A stretch of DNA of 61,054 nucleotides. Origin: Hyphomicrobiales bacterium (lineage in GTDB: Bacteria; Pseudomonadota; Alphaproteobacteria; Rhizobiales; Devosiaceae). The DNA lies in contig WFXU01000068.1 in NCBI GenBank assembly GCA_015490455.1, positions 1 to 61,054 of the forward strand, read 5' to 3'. Every line of letters begins with the position of its first letter. Within the stretch, counting starts at the first letter, position 1. The position numbers were made by a program, and so were the translations under genes. A model generated the notes under the pieces. That model did not search any database and was not told the origin of the DNA. It saw only the letters and a list, made by a program, of their open reading frames with translations. Shown here piece by piece: positions 1-9,304 of the stretch.

Positions 1-112
1 CGCCAATATTATAAAGCTTGCGGGCTTGAACAATACTCAATTCACCGCGTTCAATGCGAGAAATAACACAAAGCTTAAAACTCTCACTATAATAACGTAA
101 AATAGATGACAT
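1..112 (-). CDS. Transposase OrfA-like N-terminus (partial, runs off left edge)
   Basis: Reading leftwards from an ATG at 112-110 gives 37 codons open to the window edge. The peptide has the pattern Y-Y-S-E-S-F-K-L...I-S-R-I-E-R-G-E...A-R-K-L-Y-N-I-G, which is the N-terminal helix-turn-helix of IS3-type OrfA transposases. In that family this domain binds the terminal inverted repeats and the catalytic domain is encoded downstream. Only this N-terminus is in the window, so I cannot tell whether the element is intact. The stretch behind it (113-203) holds a copy of the dispersed repeat described elsewhere. The family assignment rests on a short peptide. Confidence 0.5.
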   Translation of the reverse strand, partial: MSSILRYYSESFKLCVISRIERGELSIVQARKLYNIG

Positions 113-147
113 CGCAAAATCCAATCAAGAAAATAACTGTCAACATA

Positions 148-204
148 TAGCAGGACAGGACAAAACTTCTGATTTCCAAATAATAAAATTCTTCATAAAG
201 CGAC
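148..204 (+). repeat. Dispersed intergenic repeat, copy D (short form)
   Basis: The stretch holds a CTTCTGATTTCC tract followed by AAATAATAAAATTCTTCA and a small hairpin CTT-CATA-AAG. The same order of elements is found, reverse-complemented, at 49368-49446. The preceding CAGGACAGGAC is shared with the copy at 9061-9304. This copy ends at the stop codon of rsmD and starts close behind the transposase fragment, so it may be part of a mobile-element end. Confidence 0.4.
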
Positions 205-755
205 TAATTATACAGGAAATATATTTCACTATTGCCGAATTTGCGCCTATCGCTAATGGTGAATTGTTCCGGAAATTCTATATTTTTATTGGCCTGCTCC
301 TCAAAAATTATCATTGCTTTATCTGCTATCCAACCGTTTTTTAGGGCGCTTATTAGCGCTTTTTCCCCCAGTCCCTTTTGATAGGGAGGGTCAAGAAAAA
401 TTAAATTAAAGGGGGGGAATTTAGTATTTTTTCTTAAATTGGCTGCATCATATCCAAGCAATTTAACGTTATTGGTAAGTGCTAGATTGTCAATTTGTCT
501 CCGAATTAGTGAACGTGCATGTGCCCCATTATCAATAAAAACTATATTATTAGCCCCGCGTGAAGCTGCTTCTAACCCCAAAGCCCCGCTGCCGGCAAAA
601 AGATCCAGCACATTTTGGGCGGCAAAATTATTCTTTATTTTTATAGATAAAATATTAAAAATAGCCTCGCGCACCCTATCCGAAGTGGGGCGAATTTTAT
701 TATTAGAAGGTGAAATTAATTTTTTACCCTTAAATTTTCCACCAATTATTCGCAT
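204..755 (-). CDS. rsmD: 16S rRNA (guanine(966)-N2)-methyltransferase RsmD
   Basis: The 183-residue protein matches the usual RsmD length. It starts with the family's M-R-I-I-G-G-K-F-K-G-K-K-L, has the SAM-binding motif L-D-L-F-A-G-S-G-A-L-G-L at about 50-61 and the catalytic D-P-P-Y at 122-125. RsmD methylates N2 of G966 of 16S rRNA in the assembled small subunit, using S-adenosylmethionine. It lies 43 bp behind the pseudouridine synthase gene, reads the same way, and is the last gene of the leftward ribF-ileS-lspA-rluB group. Confidence 0.93.
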   Translation of the reverse strand: MRIIGGKFKGKKLISPSNNKIRPTSDRVREAIFNILSIKIKNNFAAQNVLDLFAGSGALGLEAASRGANNIVFIDNGAHARSLIRRQIDNLALTNNVKLLGYDAANLRKNTKFPPFNLIFLDPPYQKGLGEKALISALKNGWIADKAMIIFEEQANKNIEFPEQFTISDRRKFGNSEIYFLYN

Positions 756-798
756 TTGACTTATCTTTTAGATATATTTTAGGCGCAGCTGCTAATAG

Positions 799-1962
799 TT
801 ACGAGTCTTTATATTTGGTAAAATTTTTCTTTCGTCTATTTTGCCGTCTATTTTTTTGTTTGGCAACTGGCTCAAATTCTTCTACGCTTCGCCCGTCAGG
901 AAAATATATAATAGATTTTTTAGTCTTTGGCTTTCCATATTCACCACCCATTTGTAAAGCAGAATTTTCTTTTCCAAATGGTGCAGGTTTTTTATTTATT
1001 TTCTCCTTTGTTGCCTTAGTGCTTTTATCAGGTAAAGTTCGCTTTTTTACAATGGTTTGTTTAGAGCTAATATTAGGTTTGGTTTCATAATCAATAATGG
1101 GGCTAGAAAAATCAACATTTGCCAGTTTGGCTAGTTTTTTACCCAATTGTTCTTTTAGAACTCTGTTTTTTACCAGTTTAACTGCGTTTTTTGGTAAATC
1201 AGACAGCAAAAATGGTCCATAAGAAACGCGAATAAGCCGATTAACTTCCAAGCCAAGAGAAGCAAGAACTTTTTTTATTTCGCGATTTTTTCCTTCCCTT
1301 AAAGCAATATTTAACCAGACATTTGCTCCCTTTTCCCTTTCAATAGTGGCTTCAATCGGCCCATATTTAATATTATTTATTTCAATGCCATTTTTAAGCT
1401 CTGCTAATTGCTGCTCATTAATTTTACCAAAAGCCCTAACCCTATAGCGGCGTAGCCAGCCGGTTGATGGCAGCTCTAAAATTCGCTTTAAGCCACCATC
1501 ATTGGTTAAAAGCAATAAGCCTTCAGTATTTATATCAAGCCGCCCAATGCTTAAAAGGCGGGGTAAGCCAAGTTTATTAAGTTCTGCAAAAATGGTTCGC
1601 CTACCTTTTGGATCTTTTTCTGTGACAATTAGCCCTTTTGGCTTATGATAGAGCCAAAGGCGAGTGGCAGAGCGGGCAATAAGAGGTTTATCATCTATTT
1701 CGACCTTATCTTTTGCCCCTATATTGACTGCTGGCGTTCTGATTATTTGGCCATTTAATTTTACTCTTCCGCGAATAATCCATCTTTCGGCTTCGCGGCG
1801 TGAACAAAGACCTGTGCGGGCAATGGCTTTTGCTAATCTCATATTAGTCGGTTTTCTATCACTACCCCTATGCCCAATATTGGATTGAGTTTTTTCTGGT
1901 TTAGATTTTTTACTTTCCCTTGCCTTTCCTTCTATTTCCTTGCCAGATTGGACATTATTCAT
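799..1962 (-). CDS. rluB: 23S rRNA pseudouridine synthase (RluB type) with S4 domain
   Basis: An N-terminal S4 RNA-binding domain (about 41-90) is followed by the RsuA/RluB catalytic domain with G-R-L-D-I-N-T-E-G-L-L, whose Asp143 is the expected catalytic residue. The enzyme isomerises a uridine in 23S rRNA helix 89 (position 2605 in E. coli numbering). About 40 residues before S4 and about 110 after the catalytic domain are Lys/Arg-rich and look disordered, so the protein is longer than the E. coli enzyme (387 aa). Such basic tails are common in alphaproteobacterial homologues and probably bind RNA. RluB, rather than RluE/RluF/RsuA, is the likely member from context with rsmD. The gene follows the lipoprotein gene by 15 bp. 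Confidence 0.85.
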   Translation of the reverse strand: MNNVQSGKEIEGKARESKKSKPEKTQSNIGHRGSDRKPTNMRLAKAIARTGLCSRREAERWIIRGRVKLNGQIIRTPAVNIGAKDKVEIDDKPLIARSATRLWLYHKPKGLIVTEKDPKGRRTIFAELNKLGLPRLLSIGRLDINTEGLLLLTNDGGLKRILELPSTGWLRRYRVRAFGKINEQQLAELKNGIEINNIKYGPIEATIEREKGANVWLNIALREGKNREIKKVLASLGLEVNRLIRVSYGPFLLSDLPKNAVKLVKNRVLKEQLGKKLAKLANVDFSSPIIDYETKPNISSKQTIVKKRTLPDKSTKATKEKINKKPAPFGKENSALQMGGEYGKPKTKKSIIYFPDGRSVEEFEPVAKQKNRRQNRRKKNFTKYKDS

Positions 1963-1977
1963 ACCGGCTCCTTCAGA

Positions 1978-2592
1978 TTAGTTATTTAAGAGCGCAGCGC
2001 GAATTTCGGGCGGACATCTTGGATCTTTTAGCGAGACTAGCTCGCCATTTTTTGCCAGACAAATAAGCTCTACATCGCCAATAGTGGTGAAATATTCATC
2101 AGGCGGCAAATAAAGAGGACGGGCAACATTTTGCGATAATTCAATTCTTGCTGCTTTCATGCGGGCAATTAGTTGGCGGCTTTCAGCTTCGGTTAGGGGA
2201 CGCCCGCTCAATGTGCGTAAATCCACAACCCGTGCATTGCGCAAACGTTTTATATCTTCTTCTGTAAGGCCTGAAGCGTCAATTTGCACCCTATCACTAT
2301 CTTTGGGCAATTTAGCCACGCTGCTTTGAGTTGGCTTTGGCAAAACTGAACTATCTTTGGGTAAAGCAAGTGGGGCACGCGGAACTTCTATATCTTCTTT
2401 TTTCTCGCGCTCAATAATGCCAAGCCCTTTAAGTGTTTCTGTCGCTACTTCGCGCTCAAATGTTTCCGCGCTCACAAAGGCATTTGTTCCCTCAACCGTG
2501 ACACATCCGCCCAGAGCTACCAGCAAAATTAATGAAAAAATTGCTAAAATAAATGTCAAAAATTTTTCCTTAACCAAATTTAGGTTGGTCAT
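1978..2592 (-). CDS. Predicted lipoprotein, unknown function
   Basis: This is a 204-residue protein I cannot assign to a named family. A hydrophobic stretch (about 11-29) ends in the lipobox L-V-A-L-G-G-C, so Cys30 is the probable lipidated residue after signal peptidase II cleavage. The mature part has a Pro/Lys-rich linker (about 70-100), a helical charged region (about 105-150) and a C-terminal segment with paired cysteines (C-L-A-K...D-P-R-C-P-P). It follows the lspA gene, whose product would cleave it, and precedes rluB in what looks like one operon. Envelope location is inferred from the lipobox; the role is unknown. Confidence 0.75.
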   Translation of the reverse strand: MTNLNLVKEKFLTFILAIFSLILLVALGGCVTVEGTNAFVSAETFEREVATETLKGLGIIEREKKEDIEVPRAPLALPKDSSVLPKPTQSSVAKLPKDSDRVQIDASGLTEEDIKRLRNARVVDLRTLSGRPLTEAESRQLIARMKAARIELSQNVARPLYLPPDEYFTTIGDVELICLAKNGELVSLKDPRCPPEIRAALLNN

Positions 2593-2680
2593 ATTTACCC
2601 CTTTTAATAGCCAGCGCCCTAATGCGCCTCAATAAAGCTTATTTATATACTATTAGTTAGCTTTCGCAAAATGAATATTA

Positions 2681-3175
2681 TCAGATTTTGTCTTTATTGA
2701 GATTATCCCTATTCAATTTTTTAGGAATTAGCATTTCCAGCAATAATAGAGCTACCCCCAAAGATATGAGCACATCTGCTAGATTGAAAATATAAAATGA
2801 ATATTGCCCTAAATAAAAATGAAAAAAATCTGCAACCGCGCCATATAAAAATCTATCAATAATATTTGAAATTGCTCCTCCCACACAAAGTGCCAGACCA
2901 ATTTTGGTAAGCATATCTGTTGTTTTGAACCACCAGACTATTATTATTAATAGGGCCAGCCCAATAAGAAAATATTTTATTATTGGATTGGTTGAATCGA
3001 GCAAGCCAAAAGAAACTCCCTTGTTCCAGACTAAAACATAGTCAAAAAAGCCGGTTACATTTATTCTCTCCCCCCCGCGCCAGCCCAAAATATCAATCTG
3101 ATAAAATTTTTGTCCCCTATCAAGAAGAAAGCCAAGAAAACCGATTAATATGCTTAAAGGGGCGGCGTTTTTCAT
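2681..3175 (-). CDS. lspA: Lipoprotein signal peptidase (signal peptidase II)
   Basis: The 164-residue inner-membrane protein has four hydrophobic segments. The two catalytic aspartates of the family are visible as V-A-D-F (Asp116, after N-I-I-D-R) and F-N-L-A-D (Asp134). LspA removes signal peptides from prolipoproteins after the lipobox Cys is diacylglyceryl-modified. The start codon overlaps the ileS stop as ATGA, implying translational coupling with ileS, an arrangement that is conserved widely in proteobacteria. The gene just downstream encodes a predicted lipoprotein. Confidence 0.95.
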   Translation of the reverse strand: MKNAAPLSILIGFLGFLLDRGQKFYQIDILGWRGGERINVTGFFDYVLVWNKGVSFGLLDSTNPIIKYFLIGLALLIIIVWWFKTTDMLTKIGLALCVGGAISNIIDRFLYGAVADFFHFYLGQYSFYIFNLADVLISLGVALLLLEMLIPKKLNRDNLNKDKI

Positions 3176-6100
3176 TCTTTTTCCATAGTTAATAGGCCAG
3201 CTTCTTTTAGCTCTCGCATAGCCTTTGCATCGCGTAAAGAAATATCTGGATAATCTTTATCAGCGCCAACATCATCGCTAATTTTCCAGGAACGCTGGCA
3301 TTTTCTGCCCTTCGCTTTTGCAAAAACCACAAAAACTCCCTTTATATCATCCAGTCTAAATGCTTCAGAAGGACCCTTCTCCTCTCTTATTTCAATATTT
3401 GAAGTTATACATATTTCTGCCATATCAACATCACGCTGAGCCAAAAAAAGATCATTGTCGGAAATATAAACAATTGGAGCCGCTTCTAAAGAAGAACCGA
3501 TATTTTTTGCCTTTCTTTCTATTTCAAGCGCGCCGGTGACAACTTTTCTAACCTTTTTTATTTTTTCCCATTTAGCGGCTAATATCTGATTTTCCCACTC
3601 TTTGGGAACGGTTGGAAAGGTTTTAAGGTGCACCGAATCATCTTTTGATGGATAGCGATATTGCCAAACTTCCTCCATAGTAAAGACTAAAATAGGAGCG
3701 AGCCAAATAGTCAGATGGTTAAATAATTCATTGAGCACAATAAGCGCAGAGCGCCTAACTATGCTTGAGAGTGGGTCGCAATATAGAGCATCTTTTCTTA
3801 TATCAAAATAAAATGCACTAAGTTCAATATTCATAAAATTGCTTAAAAGTGAAGTAACCCTTTTATAATCATAGGCAAGATAGGCTTTACGAACCTCTTT
3901 ATCTAACTCAAAAATCCTATGTAACATTAATTGCTCAAGTTCGGGCATATCATTTATTGCAATATTATCCTCACCATTAAAATGGGCTAAATTACCCAAT
4001 AAAAAGCGGAAGGAATTACGCATTTTACGATAGGTTTCAACATTATTTTTTAATATTTCATCACCAATACGATGATCTTCACTATAATCAATTGAGGCTG
4101 CCCAAAGGCGCAAAATATCAGCACCATATTGTTTAATAATATCTTGCGGGGAAATAGTATTGCCCGCGGATTTACTCATCTTAAAACCCCTAGCATCCAT
4201 CGTAAACCCATGTGTTATTACGCCTTCATAAGGCGCTATGCCATTTGTTCCACAACTTTCTAATAGGGAAGAATGGAACCAGCCGCGATGTTGATCAGTG
4301 CCTTCCAGATAAATAGAGGCAGGGAATTTTAAGTGAGGCCAGCATTTTGTGTTGCGCAACACAAAGGCATGGGTTGAACCACTATCAAACCATACATCTA
4401 AAATATCCATAACTTGTTGATAGTCATCAGGATTATAATCTTTATCTAAAAATCTCTCCTTTGCTCCCTTTTCAAACCAAGCGTCCGCGCCCTCTTGGTT
4501 AAAAGCCTCTATGATGCGCTGGTTCACCGCTTCATCTTTAAGGATTTCCCCCGTTTCTTTATTGACAAAAACTGTTATGGGAACGCCCCAAGCCCTTTGA
4601 CGGGAAAGCACCCAATCGGGGCGGTTTTCTATCATTGCGCGTAAGCGATTGCGCCTTGCTTCTGGCACAAATTTTGTTTTGTCAATTGCTTTTAACGCCC
4701 GATTGCGAAGCGTATCGGGTTTGGCGGCATTTGCTAGGGAAATTTGTTTATCACTGGCAAAATCAATAATTTTACCCCCTAAATCCTTATCCATATAGAC
4801 AAACCATTGTTGGGTATTGCGGAAAATAATCGGCTTTTTTGAGCGCCAAGAATGGGGGTAAGAATGTTTAATACGCGAGCGGGCAAATAGTTTATTGCTC
4901 TCAATCAGCGCGGCGATTACGCGCTTATTTGCATCGCCCTTTTTGCCCCTATCATCAATAACCCGCGCCGCCCCCTCTTTTGCATCAGGACCAAAGCCAG
5001 GAACTTCTTTAGTATAATAGCCTGCATCATCAACGGTGAAGGGGATTTTCGTATCTATCCCTTTAGCGGCAATTTCACGTGCCTTTGCGTTCCAGATTTC
5101 ATAATCGTCCATACCATGCCCGGGAGCAGTATGCACAAAGCCAGTTCCTGCTTCGTCGGTAACGTGATCTCCCTCGAGTAGAGGAACAGGGAACGAATAT
5201 GGAGGCTCTGTATCATAGGAGATGAACTGTCCTACACCCGCTCCATCTTCATAAAGCCCACCACCGTTATTGTATAATTTTGCTAATGCAGGATTAAAGT
5301 TGGATAAGTCTCCACCATAGCCTGATCCTAACGTTAGCACCAAAGGTGAAACTGGATTCAGTGGATGGGCGCAAATCATCTTTGCCAATTCACTAGTTGG
5401 CACATCTCTTAACCGCTTAAATGTAAGTTTTGCTTGTTTTGCACTCGCTTCAGCCAAAGCATCAGCAAAGATAAGTTTCTCGCCAAGCTGCGGGCCAAAA
5501 TCATTTTCCGCTTCAACTACTTCATAAAGCCCATAGGAAATTTTATCAGAATAAGCGATTGCCCTATTGCCCGGAATTGTCCAAGGGGTGGTTGTCCAAA
5601 TAACAATAGATGCACCCTCTAATTCTCCTTTAGCAACAGGAAATTTCACCCAAATAGCATCAGACTCAACATCATGATATTCAATCTCAGCTTCCGCCAG
5701 TGCCGTGCGCTCAACCACTGACCACATAACCGGTTTTGAGCCACGATATAACTGCCCTGACATTGAGAATTTCATCAATTCGCTGGCAATGGTTGCCTCA
5801 GCATCAAACGCCATAGTAGTATAGGGATTATCCCATTCGCCAATTACCCCAAGCCGCTTAAATTCCTCGCGTTGCACATTAATCCATTTTTTAGCAAATT
5901 CACGACATTCTTTCCTAAATTCATTTATTTCAATATCATCCTTATTTTTGCCTTTTGCGCGATATTGCTCCTCTATTTTCCATTCAATCGGCAAACCATG
6001 ACAATCCCAACCCGGAACATAGGGGCTATCAAAGCCAAGCATTTGCATGGAGCGGGAGACAAAATCTTTTAGAATTTTATTTATCGCCGTACCAATATGA

Positions 6101-6303
6101 ATATGCCCATTAGCGTAAGGGGGGCCATCATGTAGGATAAATTTTTCTCTATCTTTAGATTGCTCGCGTAATTTTTCATAAAGGTGCATATTTTCCCATT
6201 TTTTAAGCCATTCAGCTTCGCGCTTTGGTAGACCCGCGCGCATTGGAAAATCAGTTTTTGGCAAAAATAAAGTTTTAGAATAATCGCGTTTTTGTTCGCT
6301 CAT
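3172..6303 (-). CDS. ileS: Isoleucine--tRNA ligase
   Basis: The class I synthetase is 1043 residues long from the ATG at 6303. An in-frame TTG four codons upstream is possible but the ATG is better placed behind GGATAA. The HIGH-type motif H-I-H-I-G is at about 67-71 in [15 protein letters not shown], and F-K-M-S-K-S-A-G-N is near residue 708. The editing (CP1) domain lies between them, and the tRNA-binding C-terminal part ends with K-C-Q-R-S-W, a reduced version of the C-terminal zinc site seen in E. coli. It charges tRNA-Ile and edits Val-tRNA-Ile. It sits between ribF upstream (72 bp) and lspA downstream (4-bp overlap). Confidence 0.97.
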   Translation of the reverse strand: MSEQKRDYSKTLFLPKTDFPMRAGLPKREAEWLKKWENMHLYEKLREQSKDREKFILHDGPPYANGHIHIGTAINKILKDFVSRSMQMLGFDSPYVPGWDCHGLPIEWKIEEQYRAKGKNKDDIEINEFRKECREFAKKWINVQREEFKRLGVIGEWDNPYTTMAFDAEATIASELMKFSMSGQLYRGSKPVMWSVVERTALAEAEIEYHDVESDAIWVKFPVAKGELEGASIVIWTTTPWTIPGNRAIAYSDKISYGLYEVVEAENDFGPQLGEKLIFADALAEASAKQAKLTFKRLRDVPTSELAKMICAHPLNPVSPLVLTLGSGYGGDLSNFNPALAKLYNNGGGLYEDGAGVGQFISYDTEPPYSFPVPLLEGDHVTDEAGTGFVHTAPGHGMDDYEIWNAKAREIAAKGIDTKIPFTVDDAGYYTKEVPGFGPDAKEGAARVIDDRGKKGDANKRVIAALIESNKLFARSRIKHSYPHSWRSKKPIIFRNTQQWFVYMDKDLGGKIIDFASDKQISLANAAKPDTLRNRALKAIDKTKFVPEARRNRLRAMIENRPDWVLSRQRAWGVPITVFVNKETGEILKDEAVNQRIIEAFNQEGADAWFEKGAKERFLDKDYNPDDYQQVMDILDVWFDSGSTHAFVLRNTKCWPHLKFPASIYLEGTDQHRGWFHSSLLESCGTNGIAPYEGVITHGFTMDARGFKMSKSAGNTISPQDIIKQYGADILRLWAASIDYSEDHRIGDEILKNNVETYRKMRNSFRFLLGNLAHFNGEDNIAINDMPELEQLMLHRIFELDKEVRKAYLAYDYKRVTSLLSNFMNIELSAFYFDIRKDALYCDPLSSIVRRSALIVLNELFNHLTIWLAPILVFTMEEVWQYRYPSKDDSVHLKTFPTVPKEWENQILAAKWEKIKKVRKVVTGALEIERKAKNIGSSLEAAPIVYISDNDLFLAQRDVDMAEICITSNIEIREEKGPSEAFRLDDIKGVFVVFAKAKGRKCQRSWKISDDVGADKDYPDISLRDAKAMRELKEAGLLTMEKE

Positions 6304-6375
6304 TGTTTTATCCAATTTAGATTAGTTTTTCGGGTAAAATCGCTCATTAAGATTAACGGGATGTAATTTACATCC

Positions 6376-7350
6376 CTAAATAATGAAGCCAAGCCTTTTA
6401 TCCAGATCTGAAAGAATTTTTATATTAGCTAATTTCCTCTTAGCATTTTCACTATCTTTATCCATTTGCCTTACCAATTCATCAAGCCCATCAAAAATCA
6501 TTTGCCCCCTTATATGTTCTATTAGCGCGACCTCAATCTTTTGACCATATATATCTTCATCAAAATTAAAAATATGCACTTCAAACGGTGGTTGCACATT
6601 ATCAAACATTGGTTTACCAAAACTTGCTACCCCATCAAACAGCCTATCATCAAGCCTTATTCTGACCGCATAAATTCCCTGAGCTAAATTGGAATTTTCA
6701 GCAAGGGCAAAATTTGCGGTAGGATAGCCAAGCTCTCGTCCTCTCTTGTCTCCCTCTATAACTATGCCCTCAACAATCCAATGATAATTAAGAAGGCGAT
6801 TAGCAACATTTAACCCTCCTTCACTAAGAGATTTTCTTATGCGTGAAGAAGAAATTGTTTCATGTCCTTGCTCAAGCAGATTTAATTGATGCACTTCAAA
6901 CCCGTTTTCGCTGCCAATATGGGCTAAAAATTCCGGTGTTCCAGCGCGATTTTTACCAAAATGAAAATCCTCACCAACAATAATTGCTTTTACATCTAAA
7001 GCATTAATCAAATATTGTTGCACAAAATCCTTTGCCTCCATCAGGGCTAATTGTCGGGTAAATGGCATAATAATAATGGCGTCAAACCCAAGTGCTTTTA
7101 ATATTTTGGACTTTTGTGCTCCATTTGTAAGGCGAAACATAAATGGTTTGGGGGCAAAAATATCTCTTGGATGCGGCTCAAATGTAAGGGCTAAAGAAGC
7201 TATTTTTTTCGCACGGGCGATATTTTTGGCGCAAGAAAAAATGCGCTGGTGCCCAAGATGGCAGCCATCAAAATTGCCAATCGCAACAACTCCACCCCTT
7301 AAATCAGTGGGCACATTTTCTAAATTATTTAATATAGTAAAATTAGACAA
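6376..7350 (-). CDS. ribF: Bifunctional riboflavin kinase / FAD synthetase
   Basis: RibF phosphorylates riboflavin to FMN and adenylates FMN to FAD. The N-terminal nucleotidyltransferase domain shows G-N-F-D-G-C-H-L-G-H (about 27-36) and S-S-S-R-I-R-K-S. The C-terminal kinase domain shows G-Y-P-T-A-N-F. The length of 324 aa is normal. The start is a TTG at 7350 behind a clear GAGG ribosome-binding site (about 7 nt away), and no ATG is available near the conserved N-terminus. This is the first gene of the leftward ribF-ileS-lspA group, divergent from cheY. Confidence 0.95.
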   Translation of the reverse strand: MSNFTILNNLENVPTDLRGGVVAIGNFDGCHLGHQRIFSCAKNIARAKKIASLALTFEPHPRDIFAPKPFMFRLTNGAQKSKILKALGFDAIIIMPFTRQLALMEAKDFVQQYLINALDVKAIIVGEDFHFGKNRAGTPEFLAHIGSENGFEVHQLNLLEQGHETISSSRIRKSLSEGGLNVANRLLNYHWIVEGIVIEGDKRGRELGYPTANFALAENSNLAQGIYAVRIRLDDRLFDGVASFGKPMFDNVQPPFEVHIFNFDEDIYGQKIEVALIEHIRGQMIFDGLDELVRQMDKDSENAKRKLANIKILSDLDKRLGFII

Positions 7351-7573
7351 AATTACCTCGCAAAATTATTTTTAGCATTTGCACTATTTTTTATCTATTT
7401 TGCAAGTGCTGGCCGTAACTATTGACTTTATTTTTGCAAAATTTGGGCGCTGAATTAATTTTTGAAATAGTGGTTTTTACCAATAAAATGTTTTACTCAC
7501 ACTTTATCAAGGCAGGATAATCTTAGGAAATGTTCGGGTAAAGTCGCCCTATAGTATAAGTATGGAGTAAAAA

Positions 7574-7957
7574 ATGGCACTTGATAGCGCAATGCCAATC
7601 TTGGTTGTTGATGATTATGCGACCATGATTAGAATTATACGCAATCTGTTAAAACAGCTTGGATTTATAAATGTTGACGATGCCTCTGATGGCAAGCAGG
7701 CATTAGAAAAAATAAAGAAAAAAAAATATTCTTTGATTATTTCCGACTGGAATATGGAGCCAATGACCGGATATGAATTATTAAAAGAAGTGCGAGCCTT
7801 AGAGGAAACAAAACGAACTCCCTTTATTATGGTCACAGCTGAATCTAAAACCGAAAATGTTATTGCTGCTAAGAAGGCTGGGGTCAATAATTATATTGTT
7901 AAGCCTTTTAATGCCCAGACATTAAAAGGAAAAATTGATGCTGTATTTGGGGAATAA
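7574..7957 (+). CDS. cheY: Chemotaxis-type response regulator CheY
   Basis: A stand-alone receiver domain of 127 residues. The acidic pocket is Asp13/Asp14, the phospho-acceptor is Asp58 in I-I-S-D-W-N-M-E-P-M-T-G, the switch Thr lies in M-V-T-A-E, and the conserved Lys is in I-V-K-P-F. CheY-P binds the flagellar motor switch in the known systems. The gene precedes cheZ by 2 bp, so the pair encodes a regulator and its phosphatase. No cheA, MCP or flagellar gene is in the window, so the kinase must lie elsewhere. A GGAG ribosome-binding site precedes the ATG. Confidence 0.9.
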   Translation: MALDSAMPILVVDDYATMIRIIRNLLKQLGFINVDDASDGKQALEKIKKKKYSLIISDWNMEPMTGYELLKEVRALEETKRTPFIMVTAESKTENVIAAKKAGVNNYIVKPFNAQTLKGKIDAVFGE

Positions 7958-7959
7958 TC

Positions 7960-8631
7960 ATGGAAGCGGTAAAAATTAAAGAGGAAAATTATACTGAAAA
8001 TTCTCCCATTAATTCGCTTATAGATCTGAGCGAAAAATTGAAGAAAAGCAAAACAAAGCCCATGAGTCTGACCGATATTATCGGGGTTGCCGAACTTTTA
8101 ACCAGCTCGTTACAACCGCTATTACGGCAAATTGATTCCACTATTCATAAAGAATTACGCTCAATTCTTTTAAGAATAGAATCTTTACGCACAGAGATTG
8201 CTAAAGTTAGGGCTGACGATATTTCGCACCATAAAATTCCGGAAATGGGACGCGAGCTCTCGGCAATTGTGGAAGCTACGGAAGGGGCAACAAATAATAT
8301 TATGGAATCGGCCGAAGCAGTGATGGATTATACAGGAAATGATCTAGAAGAATATAAACAAATTGTGGCTGATAGAATGATGCAGATTTTTGAGGCTTGC
8401 TCTTTTCAGGATTTAACCGGGCAAAGAGTTACTAAAATTGTTGAAACGGTTGAAATAATAGAAGAGCGTATAAATCTATTATGCGATATGCTTGATATGT
8501 CCGCAACCAGTGAAAAAGCCCCACCCGAAGAACTAACAGAAAAACAAAGACGCAAAAAGGAACTAATGCTAAATGGTCCTGCTCTCGCAGGTGAGGGGGT
8601 TAATCAATCGGCGATTGATGAATTATTTTAG
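7960..8631 (+). CDS. cheZ: CheZ-type CheY phosphatase
   Basis: The 223-residue, almost wholly helical protein carries S-F-Q-D-L-T-G-Q-R, the CheZ catalytic motif. Asp151 and Gln155 correspond to the Asp and Gln that position Mg2+ and water in E. coli CheZ. Long amphipathic helices before it (about 55-145) would form the dimeric four-helix bundle. The last residues I-D-E-L-F resemble the C-terminal CheY-tethering peptide of CheZ. It is translated 2 bp after cheY. Many alphaproteobacteria use phosphate-sink CheY proteins instead, so a CheYZ pair is informative about the signalling logic here. Confidence 0.88.
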   Translation: MEAVKIKEENYTENSPINSLIDLSEKLKKSKTKPMSLTDIIGVAELLTSSLQPLLRQIDSTIHKELRSILLRIESLRTEIAKVRADDISHHKIPEMGRELSAIVEATEGATNNIMESAEAVMDYTGNDLEEYKQIVADRMMQIFEACSFQDLTGQRVTKIVETVEIIEERINLLCDMLDMSATSEKAPPEELTEKQRRKKELMLNGPALAGEGVNQSAIDELF

Positions 8632-9060
8632 TTTGCATATTTATTTTCGCCAACACTAATTGTATTTCAAGCATTTCACATAATATTCTCCATCATTATT
8701 GCTGATATGGTTGTGATAATGATGGGTTTTGCTATTTTGTAATAGTTAGGCCAATTCTAGTTTATTTTATTTGCGCCATATCCGCTTTTGATGAAGTGGT
8801 TTATTCATTTTTGATTTTGCGATAGTTTTTTATAAGTTATCAACATTTCTCAGCACCAGCCATTTCATATGTGCCTTGAGCTTTGAAGAGGCCATTTCAA
8901 TTGATTAAGATTAGGTAAATAGGATAGCAAGAGTAGAACCCATGCCTCCCCTACATACAAATAACTTGATATTGCAAAATAAATATATTTACTTTGTAAA
9001 ACAAAGAACTTTGAAACGTGCAATAACATATGAAGTAAATATTGGAAGTGATAAGCAGCA
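8632..9060. other. Intergenic stretch, no gene seen
   Basis: Between cheZ and the repeat tract I see no open frame with coding character and no clear terminator. There is only a weak CTTTGT-AAA-ACAAAG hairpin near 8993-9008. Confidence 0.5.
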
Positions 9061-9304
9061 AGATAGGGGGCGTGGGTGAGGGACAGGGCGAGGGCAAGAA
9101 ACAGAAGTCGGAAATCGGAAACCAGAAATCAGAAGGCAGAAGTTGGAAGGCGGAAGACGGAAGGAGGACAGGACAGCGCAAAAATATCCATCAAAATTGC
9201 AGGAAAACTACACACTAAAAGCAAAATCTTGCAATATTAAATGCTCAAAAGAAGCAAAATATCAAGAAATATCAATATATTAAAAATTCTTCAGGACCGA
9301 CTAT
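9061..9304 (+). repeat. Dispersed intergenic repeat, copy A, with purine-rich tract
   Basis: The left half (9061-9177) is a strongly purine-biased tract built of variants of AGAAGTCGGAAATC and CAGAAATCAGAAGGCAG. The right half (9178-9304) contains GCAAAAATATCCAT, AAAATTGCAGGAAAACTACA, GCAATATTAAA and AATATATTAAAAATTCTTCA. The same series of blocks occurs at 24431-24577, which shows they form one element. It abuts the stop codon of ppk2. A short ORF antisense to the purine tract is compositional and not a gene. Confidence 0.6.

Noticed and set aside
9061-9177. CRISPR-like array suspected from the repeated purine units
   Set aside because: Units are irregular in length and spacing, there are no unique spacers, and no cas genes are nearby.
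8951-9181. 76-codon minus-strand ORF rich in Pro, Ser and Phe
   Set aside because: It is the antisense of the purine tract in repeat copy A; composition alone keeps it open.
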